Shown: one piece after another, positions 1 to 9,203 of the stretch
Layout of the letters: each line of letters begins with the position of its first letter
Position numbering within the stretch: position 1 is the first letter of the stretch
Source of the DNA: Lolium rigidum
Taxonomy: Eukaryota; Streptophyta; Magnoliopsida; Poales; Poaceae
Direction: 5' to 3'
Assembly: GCF_022539505.1 (NCBI RefSeq)
Contig: NC_061508.1
Coordinates: forward strand, 349,073,484 to 349,137,483
DNA length: 64,000 bases
Notes under the pieces: generated by a model
What the model was told of the DNA's origin: nothing
Database searches by the model: none
Seen by the model: the letters and a program-made list of their open reading frames with translations, nothing else
Made by a program: the position numbers and the translations under genes

Positions 1-2267
1 TGCGCAAAACGGGGCCGCCGGGACATGCGGTATGGCCGTACCGGGCGCGCGCGTGCACCCGTCCGCCAACGCGCGAAACGGAAAAAATTTAGCACATAAA
101 ATGACGCGTCATAGACCTAAAACCATTTTTCCCTCCATTTATTGAGCGAAGGAAAGTGTCGCCCCAGTTCAAATCCGGTCAGTTTCCAGCGGATTCGGCG
201 GGGCACCGCAGGAAGCGGGTGGGATTCCCAGATGGCTTCCTCGCGCATATGGCATGTGATAGGTGGTGCGTAGGAGGTATCCTACCGCTGCGCGGAGGTC
301 CCGCGCGATACCGAAATGCGCACCATGTAGGCGCTTCACAAAAAAAAGCCCTTCCGGCACCCCGAAAATGGAAAAACCGTCGCCCGTGGTTCGGATTGGA
401 AATCCGCGACCGGGGCCTTGCTTCCCATCCTAAGGCCCACGCACGTGCCAAATATGGCCTCGTTCCGACAAACTATGTGGTGAAACGGGCCGTTTCCTAC
501 TCATTTCCCCTAAAAGCCATAGAACTCCGGACGAGATAGCCCGGTTCGTGAAGGGTTCTCCAAGATAATTGCCGTATCCCAGTTCCGTCTTTTGCAGTGG
601 TTGCTAGGACACATAAAATGACGCCACGCGGCTCCGCTCGATTTTTTGGCTCCGTTTGCTTTGCCAACTGCGCAAAACGGGGCCGCCGGGACATGCGGTA
701 TGGCCGTACCGCGCGCGCGGTTGCACCCGTCCGCCAACGCGTGAAACGGAAAACATTTAGCACATAAAATGACGCGTCCTAGACCTAAAACCATTTTCCC
801 TCCATTTATTGAGCGAAGGAAAGTGTCGCCCCAGTTCAAATCCGGTCGGTTTGCGGCGGATTCGGCGGGGCACCGCAGGAAGCGGGTGGGATTCCCAGAT
901 GGCTTCCGCGCGCATATGGCATGTGATAGGTGGTGCGTAGGAGGTATCCTACCGCTGCGCGGAGGTCCCGCGCGATACTGAAATGCGCACCATGTAGCTG
1001 CTTCACAAAAAAACCCTTCCGGCACCCCGAAAATGGAAAAACAGTCGCCCGTGGTTCGGATTGGAAATCCGCGACCGGGGCCTTGCTTCCCATCTTAGGG
1101 CCCACGCACGTGCCAAATATGGCCTCGTTCCGACAAACTATGTGGTGAAACGGGCCGTTTCCTACTCATTTCCCCTAAAAGCCATAGAACTCCGGACGAG
1201 ATAGCCCTGTTCGTGAAGGGTTCTCCAAGATAATTGCCGTATCCCAGTTCCGTCTTTTGCAGTGGTTTCTAGGACACATAAAATGACGCCACGCGGCTCC
1301 GCTCGATTTTTTGGCCCCGTTTGCTTTGCCAACTGCGCAAAACGGGGCCGCCGGGACATGCGGTATGGCCGTACCGGGCGCGCGGTTGCACCCGTCCGCC
1401 AACGCGCGAAACGGAAAACATTTAGCACATAAAATGACGCGTCATAGACCTAAAACCATTTTTCCCTCCATTTATTGAGCGAAGGAAAGTGTCGCCCCAG
1501 TTCAAATCCGGTCAGTTTCCAGCGGATTCGGCGGGGCACCGCAGGAAGCGGGTGGGATTCCCAGATGGCTTCCACGCGCATATGGCATGTGATAGGTGGT
1601 ACGTAGGAGGTATCCTACCGCTGCGCGGAGGTCCCGCGCGATACTGAAATGCGCACCATGTAGCTGCTTCACAAAAAAAACCCTTCCGGCACCCCGAAAA
1701 TGGAAAAACAGTCGCCCGTGGTTCGGATTGGAAATCCGCGACCGGGGCCTTGCTTCCCATCCTAGGGCCCACGCAAGTGCCAAATATGGCCTCGTTCCGA
1801 CAAACTATGTGGTGAAATGGGCCGTTTCCTACTCATTTCCCCTAAAAGCCATAGAACTCCGGACGAGATAGCCCTGTTCGTGAAGGGTTCTCCAAGATAA
1901 TTGCCGTATCCCGAGCTCCGTCTTTTGCAAGTGGTTTCTAGGACACATAAAATGACGCCACGCGGCTCCGCTCGATTTTTTGGCTCCGTTTGCTTTGCCA
2001 ACCGCGCAAAACGGGGCCGCCGGGACATGCGGTATGGCCGCACCGGGCGCGCGGTTGCACCCGTCCGCCAACGCGCGAAACGGAAAACATTTAGCACATA
2101 AAATGACGCGTCATAGACCTAAAACCATTTTTCCCTCCATTTATTGAGCGAAGGAAAGTGTCGTCCCAGCTTCAAATCCGGTCGGCTCCAGCGGATTCGG
2201 CGGGGCACCGCAGGAAGCGGGTGGGATTCCCAGATGGCTTCCGCGCGCATATGGCATGTGATAGGTG
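1..2267. repeat. Tandem array, ~667-bp unit, about 3.4 copies
   Basis: The motif TGCGCAAAACGGGGCCGCC recurs at 1, 669 and 1334, and with one change at 2003, giving units of 668, 665 and 669 bp that match along their whole length with few substitutions. The last copy is cut at about 2267, and the array may continue to the left of the window. Units are GC-rich. The open frames across them repeat with the unit and have no recognisable domain, so I treat them as non-coding. Confidence 0.9.
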
Positions 2268-2272
2268 GCTTC

Positions 2273-2832
2273 CCTACATCACACTTGTGCACATATGCTA
2301 GGGACATATGAAAGTTTTTAAGCGGTTCCGACGCTCCGCTGATCTGTATCTTCGGAAACCCTAGGGCGGGGACCCCGCAGATCTACCCCTATAGCTTTCT
2401 CCGTGTGACGCGTGTAACAATGGATTTTTTTATTTGCTTTGGTTTGTTTAGGACATATGTACATGGGAAACCATAGGTTGGGCTTACTTTACCATAAAAT
2501 AGGCTCCATTTTAGCCGTACCAGGAGTTTGCACATACGTATCCCGGATTTTCACCAAGTGCTGGCCCATGTCTGCGTAAAATCGTCAACGCCGGGTACAT
2601 GCAAGGTTAGCCAAAGCCTACATCACACTTGTGCACATATGCTAGGGACATATGCAAGTTTTTAAGCGGTTCCGACGCTCCGCTGATCCGTATCTTCGGA
2701 AACCCTAGGGCGGGGACCCCGCAGATCTACCCCTATAGCTTTCTCCGTGTGACGGTGTAACAATGGATTTTTTTATTTGCTTTGGTTTGTTTAGGACATA
2801 TGTACATGGGAAACCATAGGTTGGGCTTACCA
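2273..2832. repeat. Direct duplication, ~215 bp, 344 bp apart
   Basis: Sequence starting CCTACATCACACTTGTGCAC at 2273 is repeated from 2617 almost unchanged, through the GGTTTGTTTAGGACATATG stretch. The two copies are separated by about 120 bp of unique sequence. A diverged relative of this block lies inside the CACTA at about 50400-50720, so it is probably part of CACTA internal non-coding DNA. Confidence 0.8.
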
Positions 2833-2944
2833 GGAGTTTCCACATACAGATCCTGGATTTTACCCCTATAGTCTATAATCTGCCTGAGTTTTGGGACCAT
2901 TCCCACACTCCGATGCTCGATTTCTGACGACACACAATAATGAT

Positions 2945-3165
2945 ACACTTAACAACTTGAGACCCACACACGTTACAAAGCACTTAAATAACTAGACCCA
3001 CACACAAACCAAAACACTTAAAGAACTAGACCACACACAAACCAAAGCACTTAAAGAACTACACCCACACACGAAGCAAAGCACTTAAAAACTACACTAC
3101 TAACACACAAACCAAAACACTTAAAAAACTAAACCCACACACGAACAAAGCACTTAACACCGGGT
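2945..3165. repeat. Short tandem repeat, ~36-bp unit, about six copies
   Basis: Imperfect units of the form CACACACAAACCAAAGCACTT followed by AAAGAACTA recur about every 36 bp, with small length changes. It lies just beyond the 3' end of the minus-strand AP2/ERF gene. Confidence 0.75.
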
Positions 3166-3210
3166 CGACACATGACCCGTTAGACACACGGACTCGACAC
3201 ACCACACATA

Positions 3211-3780
3211 CTAATCAGTTCTCGAAATCTTCGTCCTCGCTAGGGGTGTCCTCCGAAGCGGTACTTGAGAGGTACGAAAACCACCGTTCATCATTTTCCC
3301 CCATGTCGACGCCTCTCCTTTGGCGTACTCCGCGTCATATTCGGCCCTCCTCTCGCCGCTTCCCGCCCTCCTCTCTCTCCCGTACGCCCTCGCTTCTCCT
3401 TCCGAATGCGCGCGTGGCCGCGACGTTTCCGGGATGGTCTCTCGCGCCACTCGTGCCATGAACCGCTCGTCCGCCTCGGTGGTATCAATCCGCCGCTGGC
3501 CATCTCCTGAACCGCTGCGCTCACCCTCCGAGCGAAGTAGCGGCTCTGCAGAGAGACTCTCGGCTTCCGTCGCAGACCCGACCTCCGGGAAGTTCAATTC
3601 GTGGCGCGACCGGCCAAACCTCCAAGCCGCAACGTCGTATGCGCGGGCAGCAGCCTCCTTCGTGTAGAAGGTGCCGAGCCACACACGCACACCACCGGCG
3701 GAGATTTCGGACGCGAAATGGCCCGCAGCCCGCCGGCGAACGCCGATGAAGCCCGTGTTGCTACGGCGACGAGGAGCCAT
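3211..3780 (-). CDS. AP2/ERF-domain protein carried inside a CACTA element
   Basis: A single-exon minus-strand frame encodes about 189 residues from the ATG at 3780. I chose this start because the frame upstream is low-complexity, lacks a domain, and covers the TATA box. The AP2 DNA-binding domain spans residues about 11-65, with the conserved pieces [28 protein letters not shown] and ELNFP. These match the three-strand sheet and helix of plant AP2/ERF domains that bind GCC or DRE-type DNA. The remaining ~125 residues are polar and rich in Arg, Glu and Ser, with no second domain. A single AP2 domain suggests an ERF-like rather than an AP2-like factor. It lies about 0.6 kb inside the CACTA terminus on the opposite strand to that end, so it is probably a captured and amplified host gene. 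Expression and DNA binding are inferred. Confidence 0.75.
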   Translation of the reverse strand: MAPRRRSNTGFIGVRRRAAGHFASEISAGGVRVWLGTFYTKEAAARAYDVAAWRFGRSRHELNFPEVGSATEAESLSAEPLLRSEGERSGSGDGQRRIDTTEADERFMARVARETIPETSRPRAHSEGEARAYGRERRAGSGERRAEYDAEYAKGEASTWGKMMNGGFRTSQVPLRRTPLARTKISRTD

Positions 3781-3884
3781 CTCGACGGCAAGTCGAGCTC
3801 GGAGGATTTCGTGGTGTTTTTTGGATGAGAGAGTTGATGAGGAGAGAAATGTTGTTGGTGATGTTAGTGTTGAGAAGACATGGC

Positions 3885-3892
3885 TATATATA
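3885..3892 (-). promoter_or_regulatory. TATA box of the CACTA-borne AP2/ERF gene
   Basis: TATATATA lies about 105 bp upstream of the ATG at 3780, allowing a ~75-bp 5' UTR. It is outside the subterminal repeat block. Confidence 0.55.
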
Positions 3893-3975
3893 GGACGACG
3901 AGGGCTGAAATGGCGGGAATAATTGGCGGGAGAGAATGGGCGCGAGAAGAATGGCGGGAGGGAAGGAGGGGGAAA

Positions 3976-4389
3976 ATGGCGGGAACCCGTGCCGACGGCC
4001 CGGCCGTCGGCCCACATAGGAAGTGGCGCGAAAAAATGGCGCGAATAAGGGCGGGAAGAAGGAAAATTTGGCGGGGAAGCCGTGCCGACGGCCTGGCCGT
4101 CGGCCCACATCACGCCGTTTGCCACCTGCTAACGCCGTTGCTCGAGGGCTCGTCCGTGGCCCCACCATATGTCCATGTGCCGACGGCTGGGCTACGTGCC
4201 GTCGGCACGCACAGGTTTGTGCCGACGGCCAAAGTGTGCCGACGGCGGCCGTCCGGCTCCGGTGGTTCCGTGCCGACGGCCGTGCTGTGCCGACGGCTAC
4301 TTTGCTGGGCTGACGGCGAGCGAGGCTGTGCCGACGGCGGCCGTCGGCACAGATTCTAGCCGTCGGCACGTCGGCGGGTTCCCGTAGTG
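3976..4389. repeat. CACTA subterminal repeat block and right TIR
   Basis: GCCGACGGC and its complement GCCGTCGGC occur more than a dozen times in both orientations, ending with the TIR at 4389. These are presumed binding sites for the element's own TNPA-like protein, by analogy with En/Spm. The block also overlaps the region upstream of the AP2/ERF gene. The three bases after the end are TGG, the expected TSD. Confidence 0.8.
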
Positions 4390-5161
4390 TGGGCCATATG
4401 CCATCACCACCATCTGTGGGCCACCCGGGCTTGCCGGAATCGGACCATGTCGATGGTATACCTATGAAGTATATCCACAACACCTGTACACTTGTTGTTT
4501 ATGATCAATGTTCAGGCTAGCGTAAGCCCGCCGTAGACCCGGTCAAAAAAAAAGATGGAGGGAGTATTATGGTTCGATCCATCCGGATTCCCCACACCGC
4601 AGCTGTCTGACACAAAGCAAGGTGTTAGAATTCTCATCAATCATGTTCAGCCTGGTACGACAGTGGAAACCAAGATTAGCTAGCATATGTCAGGAGAAAT
4701 ATAGTAGAGCAGTCTAAATGCCTCTTCTATATCGTGCTACTAGTATAGATGACTGGTGGTTTTCTCCAAGCAAGAGTACGCTCATAGAATGCCCTAAATT
4801 CAGCTGGTATAAATAAACTATGATTCTCCTTGTTCCCATCAAGCTCACCAATTTGACCGGTGGTACAAATAACCAAAAAGATAGCCACCTCAAAGTTATA
4901 ATCCATAATATCAATCAGTCACAATCATGCAAACTATATACCAGTTTGAAAATTAAGTGAGATTCTTCATAATTCTGCACTTGACACATACTTATAATAT
5001 ATGACCAAAACATAACATGTTTAAATGTCCCAAGGTATCACGTAACACAAACTACTAAAAACACTAGAAGACAATACAAAGAATGAGATAGATGTGGATA
5101 ACTCTTGGACACACCGAACTAATTTCAACGTCTATATATGAAGTGACCAGTTCAATCCAAA
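4390..5161. other. No gene seen; Stowaway-like remnant at ~4552-4567
   Basis: AT-rich sequence downstream of the F-box gene. GATGGAGGGAGTA followed by TTA at about 4552-4567 looks like one end of a Stowaway MITE. I did not find its partner end. Nothing else is recognisable. Confidence 0.4.
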
Positions 5162-6945
5162 TCATGGACGACCGATATCTGAAAAATCCTGAAGACATCT
5201 ATTTGTCGTAAAGTGAAATTGAGCACCTCTTGAAGCCTTGTTCTCAAGCTGAAGCAACTTTTCCTGTTTTGCAATGAATTCCTCCTCCATGGTTTCAACC
5301 TGAATTCTCATTAACTCTAGCTCTCTCGCCTTCAATGACGAAGAACTGAACAAAGTTAACTTCAAACAAAGTGCCCCGATAAGTTTCCGGTACTATTTTC
5401 TTCAGTACATATATCAAGACATCCAATAAGATTTCGGTGTTTACGACGCCAATAATTCTTTGGCCTTGACCCTACTACAAGCATTGACTGAAAATAAGAC
5501 ATGGAAAAACAAATAATCAACCACCTCAAGTATGGTAAGTTTATGAAAAGAGAGATGAACACTATGAAATACCAGCGAACAGGAATTGTCACCTCATTCT
5601 GAATGTACAAATTCTCCAAGCAGGGAAAGCATCTCATCAAGCCAATAACCTTATCCAGATCTAAAACAGACATACGGACGCCTAAAGTCTTGACAAGTCG
5701 CGCCGCCATGGTCATGCTATCATCACGCAGTCGCTTTATCAAGCATTAAATACAGCATTAGTACATCTCTAAAGATGCCGACGATATGTCAGTTCTTGGT
5801 ATAGTACATATAGCAATGCAACTTATTAGAAGTACCTTAATATTCCAGGAGAAAGAGGGATGATCATTATTAACGTATCCAAAGGTTTCCAGCTTAGGCG
5901 CGGAGATTACCGATACCCGTGTGGCATCGAATTGATCAGCGCGAATCAATCTTGTAAGACAAGGGGCATTCTCGATGACGAGATTCTCCAACCGTGGCTC
6001 AGCTGTGGAATAATAGTCATGAGAATATGTGCGCATGCCTATGATTCTTAGTCTAAGAGCATTGATCTTGAGGCGATTGACTCCAAAGACAAAGTAAATC
6101 ATCAAGCACTCAATGGCGGGGCACCCAGCAATCATGTGGTGAATCGACCACTCCGAAATGCAGACGGAGTGAAGCCGAAGGTGCTTAAGCTGGGGGAAGT
6201 GAAGCCCATGGACGATGCTATCGGGGAGGTGGCATTTTCCGATACTGGCAAGGCGAAGGGTGGCGGCAAAACGGAAGGTGCACGGTGGTGGCACCGGCAA
6301 TATGCGGTCATCCCAGCTGGATCCCGTGGGCCCGCAGTCCTGGAGGTAGGAGAACTCGAGCTGCTCGAGGTTGTCAAGGGTTGGGGACTGGAGCCAGTAG
6401 GCCTCCGCGGTTGGTCCGGTTGGGATACAGAGGCGGCGAACAGGGGCCTGGTGTGAGGTGAGCATGCGGGACACGACACCATCGAGGTCAGAGTTCCTGG
6501 TTGCGTCACCACCGGCGCAATCTACTTTGATGAGGCTGCCGCAGTCAAGGTTCAGAGGCGCGGAGCGCCAGATGTGGCGCCAGCGTGATGCGAGGAGCTG
6601 GGTTTGCGCGCCCTCCTTGGTGGGGAGCAGGGAGACGATCTCGCCGAGGATGGTGTCGGGTATCAGGCTGATGCGACCGGCGGCGTGCGTATTCACACCT
6701 GATCCGGGCGGCGGACCTTGGTCGCTGGCGGCTCCAACTTGTGCCGCCGCCGGGGTCGCGACGTCTGGCGCCGGCTTCCTTTTCTTCGACACAGAGCCAG
6801 GTCCACGTCCACCCTGCTTGGTCCTCATGGCATGCCGTTTCCTCCTCTTCGCGCCGGAACCAGGCCCGCCCGCCTCCGTCTCCATGGCAGTGCGGCAGCC
6901 TGCGGGGAAGGGAACAGGTACACGTCCACCATGATTTGTCCTCAT
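5162..6945 (-). pseudogene. F-box / LRR / FBD protein, frameshifted in the FBD domain
   Basis: Exon 1 (5836-6945) starts at ATG 6945. It encodes a basic N-terminus with KRRKRH and KKRK patches, an F-box at residues about 91-135 (ISLIPDTILGEIVSLLPTK), then degenerate leucine-rich repeats (HFPQLKHLRLHSV, CPAIECL). A GT donor follows at 5835. Exon 2 is probably 5593-5733 (containing GLMRCFPCLENLYI), with donor GTGACA at 5592. Exon 3 carries the FBD domain (KNYWRRKHRNLIGCLDI, then EEFIAKQEKLLQLENKASRG) and stops at 5162. Within the FBD two extra bases, near 5406 and 5336, throw the frame out and back, so the family sequence can be followed only by changing frame twice. Plant F-box/FBD proteins are presumed SCF ubiquitin-ligase substrate adaptors, and many are fast-evolving. 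The copy is probably dead or C-terminally altered. Sequencing error is the alternative. Confidence 0.75.
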
Positions 6946-7793
6946 CGATCGCAGGATAGCTTGCAGCCTGGGTGAGCGAGAGAAGACAGACAGACTAGCC
7001 TCGTCGTCGACGGCCGGCTAGGGCTTGTTCAGCGTGGCGATCGTGATTCCACCGGTGGTAGTTGTGAAGTAGAAAAACCGTGCGGGATGTGACTGTGGAG
7101 CAGGTCCATTGGGCCCGTTTCCGCGGCCCGTCTGAGCACGGCCCAAGTGGCCAGCATTTCTGATAATCCCCCGTAGCCGTACGCTATCCGTTCATCATCC
7201 TCTCCCCTTCAGCTCACGTACTCAGCGACCGAAGCAAAGGATCGAAGAGGGTGCGGCCCGCGTGACGGGCTCTAATATACAACTCTCCGCTTCAGCTCAC
7301 ACGCAGCGAGCGAGACAAGCAAAGGAAGAAGGCAGCTGCAGGCCGTGCGGGATGCGAGTGTGGAGCAGGTCTAAAGGATCGAAGAGGGTATGGATTTGGT
7401 TGACTCGTTCGTTTCCAATCCCCTCCCCACCGCACCGCACGGACTTAATTTTCCCTCACCCGAAAAAACCTACTCGCTCCCAACCAACCAAACCCCTCCC
7501 CCCGAAAGGACCGCCGGCGGCGGCGGTACCAGGAAGGCGACGCGCCGGGCTTCCTCGCCGGCGCGCGCGTGCATCCGTGCGCGCCGCTCCGTCGAGAATA
7601 CCCGCCCGCGTCGCGCGCGATCCCCGGACCACCATGCGCAGCAACGACAAGGTGCCCGCCAGATCCGCCGGCGGTGCCTACCTTCCCTTCCACAGCGCCC
7701 CACGCTGAGGCAACGCAACTGCCGGCTCGCCGTCCAGGACCACGCCGCTCCCACGCCGCCGGACGATGCACCAGCAGCACAATCAACCGCCGC
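6946..7793. other. Intergenic region between divergent genes, with a small direct duplication
   Basis: GC-rich DNA. The stretch TGCGGGATG..GTGTGGAGCAGGTC occurs at 7083 and again at 7349, and GGATCGAAGAGGGT at about 7236 and 7376, so ~265 bp was partly duplicated. A 24-codon frame with good start context lies at 7634 and could be an upstream ORF of the gene that follows. No domain is seen. Confidence 0.4.
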
Positions 7794-9203
7794 ATGCAGG
7801 CGACGCCGTCCGTGCAGAGGTCGAGCGGCCGGACCTGCGACTGGACGCAACGCGACGACCGGGACGGCCTGGCCATTAAGGAGCCCAACGACCTCAAGCA
7901 CGTCGTCCTGCCACGCCAAAGGTGCTCGCTCCTTTTCTTTTTAACCTGCCGCCCATCTTCCCTGCTCTATATCTTCCTATGATTCTACCCGTACGTACTC
8001 GCAAATCTGCTTTGCTCCACCACGGTTAAGTTTCTTGCTGGATTTGGGAATCATTGTTCCAACTTGATCGACTATGCTCGTGGGATCCAATTATTGCCTG
8101 ATGTATGTCTCCACTAATGCACACTAGTAGTAACCTGCCACCACCACACAACCGTCGTGGCCATTCTGTGCTCCTCCTTGTACCTCCTATCTAGCTTGAT
8201 TCAGGTTCACTCCCTTGTCTTTCTTTACTTCTCCATTATATGGACTGTCTAGTTGATTGTTGATCCAATTTTTACAATATGATATTGCTGCCATCAACTG
8301 CAATTTATTTGCCTTCCCAGAATATTCAACATCACTTCTTCGTTGCGTGCTGCTGCTCTGAAATTTCTACTAGGTATTTCATTGACGTGCATGTGAACAC
8401 GTGATTAAGCATTCCCATTCTATTTGCAGGACGGAGAAGCGGAGCTGGTGGTGCTGGCCACAGGAGGTAGCTGTGGTGGCCTTCTTCCTCTACTTCTCGG
8501 TGGTTTTGATGAGTATCCTTTTTTTTTTCTCGTGTACGTGCCTGCTGTGATATACAGTGGCCATCTAGAGTTGTGTATAAAGTGTGATAGGTTCAGTTTT
8601 GTTAGTTGTGTAACTAGGACTTGGTCATGACAGGACGTCTTCTTCTAAGTAATTCTTTGGTTCATGTTTTGGATTAGCGACTACAATTTCTTACTGCCCT
8701 TGATGCTACCAACATGTCTGTTTTGGCCAGGCAAAGCAATGTGTCAATTGTGGGTCAACTGACTTGAATCTTGAAAAATGTGTATTTCTTCTGCTGCATT
8801 TGATAACAAGGAACTTTGGGACCGGATCATCAGTTCCTGGTTCCTTTAACTTAGTAAGCTACAAAAACGCTCACTGGATCGATGTACCTTGCCTGCTTGG
8901 CATTTGTACAGTTGGATGAAATGTTAATGCAATCGATAAAAAAACAAGTGCTGATTGTGTCAGTTTAGTTGCAATAACTGATGCTTAAGTTGAAGGGGGA
9001 TAATCTTGTGTTATGTGCATGCAGATTCTGCTTTGTCTCGTGCAAGGGAGGGCCTGATGCTGATTCGAGCCGCGCCGCCATCCACGGGGTGGTGGTGCTG
9101 CTGCTGGAGCAGTGTTTTATTGGAGTATATAGTAAAAATATATGTTGTTTCAAGTCTTGTAAAATCCGATCAAGATTTTGTAACAAGTCGCAGGAAGTCG
9201 TAA
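7794..9203 (+). CDS. Tentative three-exon gene for a small membrane protein of unknown family
   Basis: I do not recognise this family. Three pieces join with preserved frame at good splice sites: 7794-7921 (donor AAG|GTGCTC), 8430-8512 (acceptor TTTGCAG, donor ATGA|GTATCC) and 9025-9203 (acceptor CATGCAG). Exon 1 contains GLAIKEPNDLKHVVLPRQ. Exon 2 encodes a Trp/Cys-rich stretch followed by a hydrophobic helix, VAVVAFFLYFSVVLM, a plausible membrane segment. Exon 3 opens SALSRAREGLMLIRAAPPST and has another Trp/Cys-rich run. The predicted length is about 129 residues. The ATG at 7794 is the first in frame, but an upstream exon is possible. Frame agreement at both junctions is the only evidence, so this may be a non-coding transcript. 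Confidence 0.35.

Larger units (their letters stand above)
1..4389. mobile_element. CACTA (En/Spm) transposon, right-hand part; left end outside window
   Basis: The right terminus ends at 4389 with CCCGTAGTG, so read inward on the minus strand the TIR begins CACTACGGGAAA. It is followed by many copies of GCCGACGGC in both orientations (about 3976-4380), the usual subterminal signature of plant CACTA elements. The TIR start matches that of the complete CACTA at 49895. The block at 2273-2890 also resembles internal sequence of that element (about 50400-50720), which supports placing everything back to at least 2273 inside this transposon. Assigning the tandem array at 1-2267 to the same element is inference. 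No transposase was seen here, so this copy may be non-autonomous or its transposase may lie upstream. Confidence 0.7.

Noticed and set aside
156..2307. Repeating open frames of 60-171 codons in the first 2.3 kb
   Set aside because: They recur with the 667-bp tandem unit in both strands, lack any domain and follow the repeat's GC-rich composition.
3781..4125. N-terminal extension of the AP2/ERF frame beyond the ATG at 3780
   Set aside because: The extension runs through the TATA box and CACTA subterminal repeats, and its far start is GTG. The conserved protein begins at 3780.
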